The notes below the pieces were generated by a model. That model searched no databases. It was not told the origin of the DNA and saw only the letters and a list, made by a program, of their open reading frames with translations. 64,000 bases of DNA, taken from assembly GCA_937136055.1 (NCBI GenBank), contig CAKZOD010000075.1:39517-103516 (forward strand). Reading direction: 5' to 3'. Positions 43,333-53,171 of this stretch are shown here, one piece after another (the stretch's first letter is position 1; every line of letters begins with the position of its first letter). The translations under genes were made by a program, and so were the position numbers. This stretch comes from an uncultured Oceanospirillaceae bacterium (GTDB lineage Bacteria; Pseudomonadota; Gammaproteobacteria; Pseudomonadales; Balneatricaceae).

Positions 43333-44625
43333 TCACCGAAAGTTTTTAACCGATGCAATATTACTTTTTTTCACAGGGTAAGTTACTAGACCATGCTCCA
43401 CACGCCGGCGCATGACGATCCTTTCTTCTTCTACCTTAAGCAATACGCCATCAAGCTCTTTACCTAGCTCTGTTCGCAAACGGATCTCTTTACCAACATA
43501 CTGCTTAAGATCAGCTAAATCCACCTTGCGATAGCGTGGTGTGTTATCAATTTTTTCTTTTTTAATAGCCTTAAGCTTAATACTCGCTAATAGTTCATCA
43601 TCTAGCTCTTCTTCGGCAGATATTACCTCTATGGTATGCCCTTTCAAAATTGGCAAATAGCGAGCTGAAGCCACTTTTGAATTAACACGAAGCGTTAAAT
43701 CCGGCGAGGTAAGAAAATCAAAATCGCTACCAAAAACTTGCGGCAAATATAAATTGTCTTTAGGGGTTAAACTTAGATCCACATTTGCACGAGTATTAAA
43801 AAAAGCCATTATACTTTGATCAAGTTCATTTTCATCAGCTTCTGGGTCATCAACAAGCTTCAGCTTAACTGCCGCCTTGTAAAACTCAGGGTAATTTGCC
43901 TCTGGGATCCCCTCTGCTTTAGCACAGTGCTTCAAACGCTTAATATTAAAACCTACATCAGTGACATTAAGACTAATGTTAGATACTTCCGTTTGGCTGA
44001 GCACAACCCTATCATGGAAATTGAGCGGCACCTTACTCTTAAGTTCGAATTCAAAAATCCCGCGAATTTGCCCTGGTGCACTAACGCCTATAGCAACTTG
44101 TAACGCCCTTGCATCTTCATAAGAGTTAATTTTAATTTGCGAATCAATTTGTAATTTCTCTAACCCTAAAGATTTCGTCAAGGTAAGAAAATCAACTTCC
44201 TGAGCACAAGCCAGTCCCCAAATAGTTTTTTGCATCTTATTGCTGTCTTTATTCACGCCCATAAAATCAGCATCGAGCTTGAAAATAATACTTGAAAACT
44301 GCAGGTTCAAACTACGCGGTAAAGTGTCTTTAAACCAGTCCGATGCGCCGAACAAGGAAAGCGCATTCTCTGTTTCTAAATCGATTTGATCAATAATTAT
44401 TTCGTCTTTAAAACCAACAGGAGATATACGAATATCAGTTAGCTTGATCAACCCTTTAGGGTCAACCTCTACGTTATCGTAACGCACATCAGCAATGGGA
44501 GAAAACTGCGCAGCAAGATTTGCCACTAACTGCTTAGTTTTATATTGGTAATAGAAGTATCCACCCGCAAGCAACCCTAACAGCAGCAGTATTAGAAATA
44601 TAAATACAACTATTTTTTTTAGCAT
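43333..44625 (-). CDS. Membrane-anchored hypothetical protein with C-terminal SH3/Sm-like module
   Basis: A 430-residue protein with one N-terminal membrane segment (about residues 5-26) and the remainder predicted in the periplasm. The middle is rich in beta strands (VRYDNVEVDPKGLIKLTDIRI, LNLQFSSIIFKLDADF), like AsmA/DUF945-type lipid-handling proteins. The last 60 residues (KEIRLRTELGKELDGVLLKV, IVMRRRVEHGLVTYPVKKSN) look like a small beta-barrel of SH3 or Sm type. A long acidic helix precedes it. It ends 21 bases before the recombinase gene on the same strand. In Pseudomonas uncharacterised genes also occupy the space between xerD and rplS. Function is unknown. Confidence 0.7.
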   Translation of the reverse strand: MLKKIVVFIFLILLLLGLLAGGYFYYQYKTKQLVANLAAQFSPIADVRYDNVEVDPKGLIKLTDIRISPVGFKDEIIIDQIDLETENALSLFGASDWFKDTLPRSLNLQFSSIIFKLDADFMGVNKDSNKMQKTIWGLACAQEVDFLTLTKSLGLEKLQIDSQIKINSYEDARALQVAIGVSAPGQIRGIFEFELKSKVPLNFHDRVVLSQTEVSNISLNVTDVGFNIKRLKHCAKAEGIPEANYPEFYKAAVKLKLVDDPEADENELDQSIMAFFNTRANVDLSLTPKDNLYLPQVFGSDFDFLTSPDLTLRVNSKVASARYLPILKGHTIEVISAEEELDDELLASIKLKAIKKEKIDNTPRYRKVDLADLKQYVGKEIRLRTELGKELDGVLLKVEEERIVMRRRVEHGLVTYPVKKSNIASVKNFR

Positions 44626-45136
44626 TTCTATCCATCCGTTGGTTACTTAAAAACTACCTGCTAGCACAATATTACATCTTGAGGCTTTGGCATAACTACT
44701 GCATTCAATAATACGGCGTTAAAAACAGCCTCAATATGCTCATTTACTCCAGTAATCTGCGGTATTTCGACGATTTTTGCCTTATCTTATTTTCATTCGT
44801 GACGTTATGCAGAGGCCTTATCTTTATAATTATTAGCGCAATTTACTCTTTATTGACTATTAAGTTACTTACATCAGGCATGATAATTTACTTATCACCT
44901 TCGCTCTTCTAATTCTAAAATATGATTATCAACTCGTTCTTTCTATTAAAGTTCAACGACAGTGACAATCTATTGAGGCTATAAAATTATCGACACCTCT
45001 TGCATACCATTCTATGCTAAACACTCGTTTGTTAAAATATTAATTTTGCATACAATCAGTATAAAAGCGAATATTTATTGTCTATTTTTCAATCTACTTA
45101 CGATAATTGTCGCCAATTGGCGAATTTATTACAGGC
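44626..45136. other. AT-rich spacer downstream of rplS
   Basis: About 510 bases with no supported gene. It probably holds the promoter of the hypothetical membrane protein. The one clear structure is a perfect 14-bp palindrome (TCGCCAATTGGCGA) at 45110-45123, just past the rplS terminator. Confidence 0.45.
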
Positions 45137-45166
45137 AAAAAAAAGACGGTAATAATACCGTCTTTT
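45137..45166 (-). terminator. Terminator of the ffh/rpsP-rplS operon
   Basis: On the minus strand AAAAGACGGT pairs perfectly with ACCGTCTTTT around a 6-base loop, and four more T residues follow. It starts 14 bases after the rplS stop. Confidence 0.92.
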
Positions 45167-45179
45167 CTTCAGGTTAAGA

Positions 45180-45536
45180 TCAACCCAATTTTTCTTTGAT
45201 ACGAGCAGACTTACCGCTTAGTTCACGCAAGTAATAAAGCTTAGCCTGGCGAACATCACCACGACGCTTAACTTCAATTTCTTCAACTTGCTTACTGAAC
45301 GTTTGGAAAGTACGCTCAACACCAACGCCGTGCGAAATTTTACGTACTGTGAAAGCAGAGTTTAATGCACGGTTACGTACACCAATTACAACACCTTCGT
45401 ATGCTTGTAGACGGCTGCGAGTTCCCTCAACAACACGTACTTTAACAATTACTGTATCCCCAGGACCAAAAGTAGGGACTTCTTTAGTCATTTGTTCAGC
45501 TTCAATTTGCTGAATGATAGAGTTCTTACCGCTCAT
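45180..45536 (-). CDS. rplS: 50S ribosomal protein L19
   Basis: L19 sits at the interface of the 50S and 30S subunits. The 118-residue protein has the typical [49 protein letters not shown] and the end [15 protein letters not shown]. It has a clear GGAG binding site and is the last gene of the rpsP-rimM-trmD-rplS operon, followed by a strong terminator. Confidence 0.99.
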   Translation of the reverse strand: MSGKNSIIQQIEAEQMTKEVPTFGPGDTVIVKVRVVEGTRSRLQAYEGVVIGVRNRALNSAFTVRKISHGVGVERTFQTFSKQVEEIEVKRRGDVRQAKLYYLRELSGKSARIKEKLG

Positions 45537-45551
45537 GCGTAGCTCCTAATG

Positions 45552-46301
45552 TTAACTGTCAGACTTATCAGTCTCACAGATGTATTCTTTCAATAATTGC
45601 TGCTGTTGTTTATCAAGATCTATATTGGCTAACAGCTCTGGGCGCCTCTGGTGCGTTCTTCCCAACTGCTGCTTCAAACGCCAGCGTTTGATTTTGCCAT
45701 GATCTCCACTAAGCAACACTTCAGGTACTTTACTATCGTCGAAAACCTCTGGACGCGTATAGTGGGGACAATCAAGAAGCCCTTCTACAAAGGAATCTTC
45801 CTGGGCTGAATCTACATGACCGAGTACACCTGGTACTAGCCGAGAAACAGCGTCAATAACTGTCATTGCTGGTAGTTCACCACCACTTAACACAAAATCC
45901 CCTAAAGAGATTTCCATATCGATTTCAGTCTCAATAAGTCGCTCATCAATACCTTCATAGCGACCCGCCACTAAAATCAAGCTTTCTAACGATCCGAGTT
46001 CTACAACAAGCTGATGATCTAGTTTGCGACCTTGTGGAGAAAGATAAACAACTTTCGCCTCACCAGGTGCTAACTGTTTCGCTGCATGTATCGCATCCTT
46101 TAAAGGCTGAACTTTCATCAACATACCGGGACCACCACCGAATGGACGGTCATCCACTGTACGATGTTTGTCATGGGTGAAATCGCGAGGATTCCAACAG
46201 TTGACGTCAATCAAACCTTTTTTTAATGCTCTAGCTGTTACCCCAAAGCCTGTTACGGCTTCGAACATTTGCGGAAACAGCGATACAACACCAAACCACA
46301 C
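45552..46301 (-). CDS. trmD: tRNA (guanine-N1)-methyltransferase TrmD
   Basis: TrmD methylates G37 next to the anticodon in tRNAs, preventing frameshifts. The 249-residue SPOUT protein starts at a GTG and shows [51 protein letters not shown] and [12 protein letters not shown], all of the SAM-binding knot. It starts three bases after rimM, as in most proteobacteria. Confidence 0.99.
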   Translation of the reverse strand: MWFGVVSLFPQMFEAVTGFGVTARALKKGLIDVNCWNPRDFTHDKHRTVDDRPFGGGPGMLMKVQPLKDAIHAAKQLAPGEAKVVYLSPQGRKLDHQLVVELGSLESLILVAGRYEGIDERLIETEIDMEISLGDFVLSGGELPAMTVIDAVSRLVPGVLGHVDSAQEDSFVEGLLDCPHYTRPEVFDDSKVPEVLLSGDHGKIKRWRLKQQLGRTHQRRPELLANIDLDKQQQQLLKEYICETDKSDS

Positions 46302-46304
46302 CGC

Positions 46305-46838
46305 TTAAAACTCAGGGTCCCAATCGACCCGTATCGAACCTGTATCTAAATTTATTTCTTTCACCACTTGATCTGGTAGATACGGAATCATGCGCTCTCG
46401 CTGGTCAATACTTTGAGTATCTCCCTTAACAACGAGCACATCGTTCGAACCTGTTTCAATCAAATGACTTACCTTGCCTAATACTTGATCAGACAACGTA
46501 TAAACTGTTAATTGCTCTAACTGGCTCCAGTAATACTCACCGACATCTAAGTCAGGTAGTGAAGAGCGTTCAATGGCAATATCAGCACCACAATACAGGC
46601 GCGCAACATCACGATCATTGACGTTTTCCAGCTTTGCAACTAAGCCTTTGCCGTGTTTCCTAGAAACTTCAACTTTAACGGATACCCATTGACCATTATG
46701 CTTAATAATCCAAGGCTTATAGCTAAGAATACCGTCCATCGGCTCTGTGTGAGAGTAGATTTTCAACCACCCTTTAACACCGTATACCGATGTAATTTGA
46801 CCAAGTATGGTCAAATCTTCTGTTTTATATGCTTTCAT
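46305..46838 (-). CDS. rimM: Ribosome maturation factor RimM
   Basis: RimM assists maturation of the 30S head by binding S19. The 177-residue protein has an N-terminal RimM barrel (LGQITSVYGVKGWLKIYSHT) and a C-terminal PRC-barrel domain (YYWSQLEQLTVYTLSDQVLG, RMIPYLPDQVVKEI). Length and the position between rpsP and trmD are standard. Confidence 0.98.
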   Translation of the reverse strand: MKAYKTEDLTILGQITSVYGVKGWLKIYSHTEPMDGILSYKPWIIKHNGQWVSVKVEVSRKHGKGLVAKLENVNDRDVARLYCGADIAIERSSLPDLDVGEYYWSQLEQLTVYTLSDQVLGKVSHLIETGSNDVLVVKGDTQSIDQRERMIPYLPDQVVKEINLDTGSIRVDWDPEF

Positions 46839-46859
46839 AGAGAAACTAGATGACCTTTA

Positions 46860-47108
46860 TTAAGCTGCTTTTTTAGCATCTTTGATCAACTGAGCAACAC
46901 GCTCTGATGGTTGAGCACCTTTGCTCATCCAGTATTCAACGCGCTCTAGGCTTAGACGTAGACGCTCTTCCTGGCCCTTAGCGATAGGGTTAAAGAAACC
47001 TAAACGCTCAATAAAGCGACCATCACGCGCATTACGCGAGTCAGCAACAGAAATGTGATAGAAAGGACGCTTTTTAGCGCCGCCACGAGATAAACGAATA
47101 GTGACCAT
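46860..47108 (-). CDS. rpsP: 30S ribosomal protein S16
   Basis: S16 is an early-binding protein of the 30S body. The 82-residue protein has [32 protein letters not shown] and the C-terminal [19 protein letters not shown] chose the ATG at 47108, with AAGGA seven bases before it; the longer frame has no family support. It is the first gene of the rpsP-rimM-trmD-rplS operon. Confidence 0.99.
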   Translation of the reverse strand: MVTIRLSRGGAKKRPFYHISVADSRNARDGRFIERLGFFNPIAKGQEERLRLSLERVEYWMSKGAQPSERVAQLIKDAKKAA

Positions 47109-47280
47109 ATGTGATCCTTTATATATTGCGTGGGTTTTGGTATTACCCAACGTTAGTTTTCCTACTTTAAGCTCACACTTGGCGTGCACACTAAAAGTAG
47201 AACGGTAGCCTTTGCAATCACGCTCAAAAAGCGAACAACAAAAGCAAAAAAATTCCGAGGCGGGATTCTACGCCAGATAC

Positions 47281-47309
47281 AAAAAAAAGTGAAGCATAAT
47301 CACTTCACT
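47281..47309 (-). terminator. Terminator between ffh and rpsP
   Basis: On the minus strand AGTGAAG pairs perfectly with CTTCACT around an 8-base loop, then seven more Ts follow the stem. It should end the ffh transcript, so rpsP needs its own promoter in the 170 bases that follow. Confidence 0.85.
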
Positions 47310-47347
47310 CTTACAGATTAAATACTCATTGCAACTGTTTGCAAAAT

Positions 47348-48730
47348 CTATCGCATAGGAGGAAATCCACCGCCACCCATTCCCGGAGGCATCATTCCTT
47401 TCATTCCTCGCATCATTTTCATCATGCCGCCCTTGCCGGACACTTTCTTCATCATTTTAGCCATTTGCTTATGTTGTTTCAGCAAACGGTTAACATCTTG
47501 TATTTGTGTACCAGAGCCCATCGCGATTCTCTTCTTACGCGAACCACTGATAATATCTGGGTTTTTACGCTCTTTAACAGTCATAGAGTTAATGATGACA
47601 ACCAATTGCCCCATACCTTTTTCTGCCTGTGCAGCTTGTGCAGCCTGAACCATTTGCCCCATACCAGGCATTTTATCCATCATGGACATCATACCGCCCA
47701 TGTTATCCATTTGCTGAATCTGCTCTCTAAAGTCTTCCAAGGTAAAACGCTTACCTTTGGTCATTTTATCGGCAAACTTAACCGCTTTCTTTTTATCAAT
47801 TTTACGCTCTGCTTCCTCGATCAAGGAAAGCACATCACCCATTCCTAAAATACGTGACGCTAAGCGATCTGGATGGAAAGAATCGAGCTGATCAATTTTC
47901 TCACCCATACCAATAAACTTAATTGGCTTACCCGTGATCTGCCTTACCGATAGTGCAGCACCACCTCTAGCATCACCATCTGCTTTGGTTAGCACCACAC
48001 CCGTTAGAGGTAGCACTTCACCGAAAGCTTTAGCAGTATTTGCCGCATCTTGACCGGTCATTGCATCAACAACAAACAGCGTCTCTACTGGATTAATAGC
48101 TGCGTGCAAATCTTTGATCTCTGCCATCATTTCGCTATCGACAGCCAAACGCCCCGCAGTATCGACCAATAGCACATCAAAATGCTGTAGCCTTGCATGC
48201 TCCAAAGCAGCATTTACAATATCGATTGGCTTTTGTTGCTCATTTGATGGGAAAAACTTTACGCCAACTTCATCAGCAAGCGTCTCAAGCTGTTTAATCG
48301 CTGCTGGGCGGTAAACGTCAGCAGAAACAACCAGTACTTTTTTCTTTTCTTGCTCTTTTAATATTTTTGATAATTTAGCGACGGTCGTCGTTTTACCCGC
48401 ACCTTGTAAACCAGCCATCAGCACGACCGCAGGTGGCTTAGCCGCTAAATTTAACTTAGAGTTCTCAGCCCCCATGATGCGCACAAGCTCTTCGTTAACA
48501 ATTTTAACGAAAACCTGCCCAGGCTTTAAACTTGCAGAAACTTCTTGCCCGATAGCGCGCTCTTTCACGCCACTAATGAATTCTTTAACAACAGGCAGCG
48601 CAACATCTGCCTCAAGAAGCGCCATGCGCACTTCGCGCAGGGTGCCTTTAATATTATCTTCAGTTAGCTTTGCCTGACCTGTGACCGCTTTGAGGGTACC
48701 GGTTAGGCGTTCTGATAAATTCTCAAACAT
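47348..48730 (-). CDS. ffh: Signal recognition particle protein Ffh
   Basis: Ffh binds 4.5S RNA and signal sequences of nascent membrane proteins and delivers them with FtsY. The 460-residue protein has the N domain, then the GTPase G domain with GLQGAGKTTTVAKL (about 107-120), VDTAGRLAVD and TKADGDARGG, and a Met-rich M domain (about 300-430: MGGMMSMMDKMPGMGQM, and SGSRKKRIAMGSG for RNA binding). The Met/Gly-rich tail is typical. It lies upstream of rpsP with a terminator between. Confidence 0.99.
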   Translation of the reverse strand: MFENLSERLTGTLKAVTGQAKLTEDNIKGTLREVRMALLEADVALPVVKEFISGVKERAIGQEVSASLKPGQVFVKIVNEELVRIMGAENSKLNLAAKPPAVVLMAGLQGAGKTTTVAKLSKILKEQEKKKVLVVSADVYRPAAIKQLETLADEVGVKFFPSNEQQKPIDIVNAALEHARLQHFDVLLVDTAGRLAVDSEMMAEIKDLHAAINPVETLFVVDAMTGQDAANTAKAFGEVLPLTGVVLTKADGDARGGAALSVRQITGKPIKFIGMGEKIDQLDSFHPDRLASRILGMGDVLSLIEEAERKIDKKKAVKFADKMTKGKRFTLEDFREQIQQMDNMGGMMSMMDKMPGMGQMVQAAQAAQAEKGMGQLVVIINSMTVKERKNPDIISGSRKKRIAMGSGTQIQDVNRLLKQHKQMAKMMKKVSGKGGMMKMMRGMKGMMPPGMGGGGFPPMR

Positions 48731-48950
48731 GTTGACCTCTAATTTCCCATCTCTCGGCGCGGTCCAATAATTGCTTTTGGAATCACTTGCGCATAAATCG
48801 TGATGCTATAAAAATGGCGAGCATTGTAACCCATATAAACGCTGATCGCCTACTGTGATTTCATCACAGGGCGAAAGTTAATCAAATTTTCACCCTATTT
48901 CGACAACAACATTAATGCCTAATTAGCCTCCCTCTATCGGCGTGTCATTT

Positions 48951-48981
48951 TTTACAAAAAAGAATAAAGGTCATCTATAAT
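48951..48981 (+). promoter_or_regulatory. Possible promoter of ypjD
   Basis: TATAAT (48976-48981, perfect -10) preceded by TTTACA (48951-48956) with a rather long 19-bp spacer. It lies 45 bases before the ypjD start in the divergent ffh-ypjD region. The long spacer lowers confidence in the -35 element. Confidence 0.45.
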
Positions 48982-49026
48982 CAATCCTTTATTTATGGCA
49001 AACTAGCGCCCCATAAGGAGACGCTG

Positions 49027-49848
49027 ATGTTCACATTTTTTATTTTAAGTACCGCTTTGCTATATTGTTTAGCTGCCGGTATTCAGTACTTAAAAGTTAC
49101 AAGTTTTCCTGCAGTTAAAAACAGCAGCTCTATTATTTTCCGCCCAATCAGCTGCAAGCTGATCGGCGCAATTGCAGTCATCGCCCACACTATTATTCTG
49201 CAAAACTCACTACACCTTGAGCAGGGCCTTAACCTTAGTCTTTTTACCAGCGGATCACTTGTTAGCTGGCTAGTCGCTTTAGTACTGCTGATAAGCAGCT
49301 TACGTCAAAAAGTCGATAATCTATTTATTGCCGTATTCCCAATGGCTGCAATATTACTTTTACTAAATGCTTTCATTGCCCAACCTGATCCAAAACCTTT
49401 TACCACACAGGCAATCAGCCACATATTACTATCAATACTCGCATACAGCGTATTTACACTAGCAACTTTTCAAACTGTTTTACTGCACAAGCAAACCTCT
49501 GCTTTAAAACACAATATTGGCGGGCGCTTCCTCAACTCACTTCCCCCACTGCAAACAATGGAGAGACTGCTGTTTGAAATGCTCTGGACCGGCTTTATTT
49601 TACTCAGCGCCTCTTTAATTACCGGCTTCGTGTTTGCACAGGACATCATCACACAACATCTCGTTCACAAAAGCTTCTTCGCCATTATTTCATGGGTCAT
49701 ATTTGCCATTCTTTTATTTGGTCGATACGCATGGGGCTGGAGAGGGCACAAAGCAATGCGCTGGACACTCGCAGGCTTCTTCTGCTTAATGCTCGGATTT
49801 TTCGGCTCAAAACTAGTCCTTGAGTTCCTTGTTAACAGCACTAGCTAA
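49027..49848 (+). CDS. ypjD: CcsA-like inner membrane protein YpjD
   Basis: A 273-residue protein with about eight membrane segments, of the cytochrome c assembly (CcsA/ResC-like) superfamily. The family region HILLSILAYSVFTLATFQTV and the segment FGRYAWGWRGHKAMRW, with possible haem-facing histidines, are present; the WWD motif of true haem chaperones is not evident. E. coli YpjD (CorE-type annotations exist) has no settled function. It has a perfect AAGGAG binding site. The position between ffh and a CorC/HlyC-family gene is conserved in gammaproteobacteria. Confidence 0.92.
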   Translation: MFTFFILSTALLYCLAAGIQYLKVTSFPAVKNSSSIIFRPISCKLIGAIAVIAHTIILQNSLHLEQGLNLSLFTSGSLVSWLVALVLLISSLRQKVDNLFIAVFPMAAILLLLNAFIAQPDPKPFTTQAISHILLSILAYSVFTLATFQTVLLHKQTSALKHNIGGRFLNSLPPLQTMERLLFEMLWTGFILLSASLITGFVFAQDIITQHLVHKSFFAIISWVIFAILLFGRYAWGWRGHKAMRWTLAGFFCLMLGFFGSKLVLEFLVNSTS

Positions 49849-49981
49849 ATAAATTTCAAACAGCAAACGCCCGTTAACAGGGGCTACAACCCAAGGCTGT
49901 GATATTAGTTTTTATGGGTATTGACACCAAGCCTAGCTAATCAGACAATACGCCCAACTTAACAATATAGGACTACCCACC

Positions 49982-51262
49982 TTGGAAGACGCGTCGATAA
50001 GCCTTTTACTAGGTATTCTCTGCTTCTTAATTCTTTGCTCCGCTTTTTTCTCTAGCTCTGAAACAGGCATGATGTCTTTAAACAGGTATCGCTTGAAAAA
50101 CTTAGTGAAGAAGAAACACAGCGCAGCACAAAAAGCCGACAAACTTCTCCAGCGCCCTGACAAGCTAATTGGTGTCATCCTAATTGGTAACAACTTTGTC
50201 AACATCTTAGCCGCATCCATCGCTACAATAATAGCTGTACGCCTTTATGGTGATGCCGGCATCGCTATCGCAACAACTGTTCTGACTATTGTCATCCTTA
50301 TTTTTGCAGAGGTTACCCCTAAAACTATAGCCGCCTTACATCCAGAAAAAATTGCCTTCCCGGCCGCTTTCATTCTAGGGCCACTGCTTAAGTTAATGTA
50401 TCCACTAGTGTATCTTGTCAATTTAATTACAAATGGATTACTAAGACTCGCAGGCATATCTACCGCTAATGCCGATGACCAAAACTTAAGCACCGAAGAG
50501 TTGCGCACCATTGTGAATGAATCTGGCGCCCTGCTTCCCAAGGGCAAACAGTCAATGCTTTTAGGTGTACTTGAACTTAACGAAGTTACCGTTGAAGACA
50601 TCATGATTCCGCGCAACGAAATCATAGGCATCGACTTAGATTTAGACTTTGATGAAATCCTCGAAATCATCACCACTTCAGAGCACACACTACTGCCTGT
50701 TTACAATACTGATATCAACAAAGTTAACGGCATACTGCATCTGCGCAATTTAACCAAGCTAATTCAGCAAAACAATCTTAATAAAACGACGTTGTTACAG
50801 GTGATAAGAGAGCCTTACTTCATCCCTGAAAGCACACCTTTACAAACTCAGCTATTCAATTTTCAAAAAGAAAACCATCGTTTAGGGCTTGTCGTTGACG
50901 AATACGGCGACATCCAAGGGATCGCTACTTTAGCGGATATTTTAGAAGAAATTGTCGGCGAGCTATCCAGCATTCAAAAAGAAGAAAACAATGAAATTCA
51001 CCCTCAAGATGACAATAGCTTTATCATCGAGGGAACTGTTTTCATTCGAGACATTAATAAATCTCTCAACTGGAACCTGCCAACTGACGGCCCTAAAACC
51101 CTAAACGGCCTGATCACAGAAACACTAGAGGCGATACCAGAAGCAAACGTTTGCCTTAAAGTTGCAAACTATCATATTGAGACCTTACAAATCTCTGAGA
51201 ACCAAATTAAATCATCCCGCCTTTTTGCAATTGAAAACACGGACAATGAAGATAGCGAATAG
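49982..51262 (+). CDS. HlyC/CorC-family membrane protein with CBS domains (YfjD-like)
   Basis: A 426-residue inner-membrane protein with a DUF21 (CNNM) membrane domain (about residues 1-190: CSAFFSSSETGMMSLNRYRL, LIGVILIGNNFVNILAAS, FAEVTPKTIAALHPEKIA), two CBS domains (about 205-325: VEDIMIPRNEIIG, GLVVDEYGDIQGIATL) and a C-terminal CorC_HlyC domain. Members are linked to Mg2+/Co2+ efflux or resistance. The TTG start fits the length and the family's opening (MEDxxxxLL). It follows ypjD on the same strand. Confidence 0.93.
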   Translation: MEDASISLLLGILCFLILCSAFFSSSETGMMSLNRYRLKNLVKKKHSAAQKADKLLQRPDKLIGVILIGNNFVNILAASIATIIAVRLYGDAGIAIATTVLTIVILIFAEVTPKTIAALHPEKIAFPAAFILGPLLKLMYPLVYLVNLITNGLLRLAGISTANADDQNLSTEELRTIVNESGALLPKGKQSMLLGVLELNEVTVEDIMIPRNEIIGIDLDLDFDEILEIITTSEHTLLPVYNTDINKVNGILHLRNLTKLIQQNNLNKTTLLQVIREPYFIPESTPLQTQLFNFQKENHRLGLVVDEYGDIQGIATLADILEEIVGELSSIQKEENNEIHPQDDNSFIIEGTVFIRDINKSLNWNLPTDGPKTLNGLITETLEAIPEANVCLKVANYHIETLQISENQIKSSRLFAIENTDNEDSE

Positions 51263-51314
51263 CTATTCTAAAACCACAACAAATTACTAAAACGCTTTAG
51301 AAGGCCGCCTATAA

Positions 51315-52304
51315 ATGTCAGATAGCGAACATAATATACTCATCATTTATACTGGCGGCACTATAGGCATGCAACCTAGCGATTCCGGTTTTACCGCCAG
51401 CAAAGGCTTTGAGCAGCTTTTGAAAGATCACTTGAGCGAGAACCAATACGCACAACTAGAAAACTCTACAATACTTGAGCTTGACCAACCAATTGACAGC
51501 TCAAACGCTACACCCAATGACTGGTATAAAATTGCAAAATGCATCGCTAACAACTACCAAACATACACAGCCTTCATTGTACTTCACGGCACTGACACCA
51601 TGGCGTACAGTGCTTGCGCCTTACACTATTTATTAGGCTGCAACATAAAACCCGTTGTGTTTAGTGGCTCGCAAATCCCATTAAGCCAAGCTGCAAGCGA
51701 TGCACACAAAAATATAACCGATGCTGTGGCTTTTGCTAAACATTCACAACTCAACCAAGTGGCAATCAGCTTCAATGGCAAACTCTTTTCAGCCCTGAGA
51801 GCTACAAAAGTTCACACCAGCGATTTCTCAGCTTTTAACAGCCCGAACGCTCAACCACTGGCGTCTATCGATAAGCACACTCAAGAAATCCACTTTATCG
51901 ACAAGCCAAGCACAGCCAAGCAAACCTGCAACAAAACCCTGACCACTAGCAATCTTAACAAGCTCGTAACCAAACCACCTAAAGACAAGGTCGGCGTACT
52001 ATTACTTCACCCCTGCATCAGCAATCAAGTTATTGAAGCGACTTTCGACAACCCTAACACTCAAGCGGTTGTCATGCTCAGTTATGGTGCCGGCAACCCG
52101 CCTGACGAAAATAGATACCTACTTAATTCGCTTAAAAAAGCTAGAGAGCGTGGCGTAGTGATTTTGAATAAAAGCCAGTGCTTTCAAGGAAGCGTCGCCC
52201 AAGGCAACTACGCGGTAGGATCAGCACTGAATGAACTTGGTGTCACCAGCGCTCAAGACAGAACACTAGAGGATCTAGTGACTGATCTGTATATAAATTT
52301 TTAA
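51315..52304 (+). CDS. ansA: L-asparaginase (type I-like)
   Basis: Asparaginase hydrolyses asparagine to aspartate and ammonia. The 329-residue protein lacks a signal peptide, consistent with the cytoplasmic type I. Both catalytic centres are visible: Thr13 in IYTGGTIGM and Thr93-Asp94 in LHGTDTMAYSA, followed by Lys in SDAHKNITDA. FNGKLFSALRATKVHTSDFSAF (seen in parts) and the C-terminal LSYGAGNPPD complete the family pattern. It is the last of three plus-strand genes and converges with moeB. Confidence 0.92.
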   Translation: MSDSEHNILIIYTGGTIGMQPSDSGFTASKGFEQLLKDHLSENQYAQLENSTILELDQPIDSSNATPNDWYKIAKCIANNYQTYTAFIVLHGTDTMAYSACALHYLLGCNIKPVVFSGSQIPLSQAASDAHKNITDAVAFAKHSQLNQVAISFNGKLFSALRATKVHTSDFSAFNSPNAQPLASIDKHTQEIHFIDKPSTAKQTCNKTLTTSNLNKLVTKPPKDKVGVLLLHPCISNQVIEATFDNPNTQAVVMLSYGAGNPPDENRYLLNSLKKARERGVVILNKSQCFQGSVAQGNYAVGSALNELGVTSAQDRTLEDLVTDLYINF

Positions 52305-52319
52305 ATTAGTCCTGATAAG

Positions 52320-53072
52320 CTAGCTTATTGAAGCACAAACTGGGCAGCATTTATCGGCATTCAACTTCAATGTATGCCACTGCATAGTTTTAGCGTCGAA
52401 CAACTGCAAGCGCCCAACCAGCGACTCACCCACACCACACAACACCTTAATGGCTTCTATGGCTTGCATCGATCCGATAACCCCAACTAAAGGCGCAAGC
52501 ACACCCGAATTGGCGCAGCTTAATTCATCATCACCAGCTTTTGGATACAAACACTGATAGCAAGGGCTTCCCTCTATTCGCGGGTCAACCGTTAACAACT
52601 GCCCCTCCATACGAATAGCCGCGCCACTCACCAGCGGGGTTTTATGAGCTACACAGCACTTATTGATCAAAAAACGGCTACTAAAGTTATCAGTACAATC
52701 CAGCACTAAATCCGCATTTTTCACCAACTCACTGAGCCCATTTTCATCCAATCTTTTATTAACAGCAACAACATCAACATCACTATTAATAACAGATATT
52801 CGCTTAGCAGCAGAATCTACCTTAGACTCACCAACACTTTGCTGATCGTGAATAATTTGACGCTGCAAATTTGACAGCTCAACCTCATCATCGTCCACCA
52901 AGGTTAAGCTCCCTACTCCCGCGCTCGCAAGATACATAGCGACAGGACTACCTAACCCGCCAAGCCCGATAATAAGGACTTTTGAGCTTTGTAACTGCTC
53001 CTGGCCTGCAATATCAATTTCGCCAAGCATGATTTGTCTGGAATATCGCAATAGCTGCTCATCAGTTAGCAT
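52320..53072 (-). CDS. moeB: Molybdopterin-synthase adenylyltransferase MoeB / ThiF-like E1 enzyme
   Basis: An E1-like enzyme that adenylates the C-terminal glycine of a small ubiquitin-like sulfur carrier (MoaD or ThiS). The 250-residue protein has RYSRQIMLGEIDIAGQEQL, the nucleotide loop GLGGLGSPVAMYLASAGVG, DDDEVELSNLQRQIIH, VLDCTDNFSSRFLIN, and two zinc-binding CxxC pairs (CYQCLYP; CCPVCAS). I chose the ATG at 53072, with AAGG seven bases before it. The moeB-prmC-prfA-hemA order is conserved, so it is named moeB although ThiF activity is possible. Confidence 0.93.
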   Translation of the reverse strand: MLTDEQLLRYSRQIMLGEIDIAGQEQLQSSKVLIIGLGGLGSPVAMYLASAGVGSLTLVDDDEVELSNLQRQIIHDQQSVGESKVDSAAKRISVINSDVDVVAVNKRLDENGLSELVKNADLVLDCTDNFSSRFLINKCCVAHKTPLVSGAAIRMEGQLLTVDPRIEGSPCYQCLYPKAGDDELSCANSGVLAPLVGVIGSMQAIEAIKVLCGVGESLVGRLQLFDAKTMQWHTLKLNADKCCPVCASIS

Positions 53073-53171
53073 ACAAAAACCTTTTATAACTTTTCTTTGT
53101 GATAAATAAGATAAAAAATTGATTAATAGCTTAGAGAGAATAGATCTGCAGCAATACAACAGCCTGTATAA

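Noticed and set aside
52315..52328. Palindrome ATAAGCTAGCTTAT at the end of moeB
   Set aside because: It overlaps the moeB stop codon, has no loop or T run to act as a terminator, and is most simply chance.
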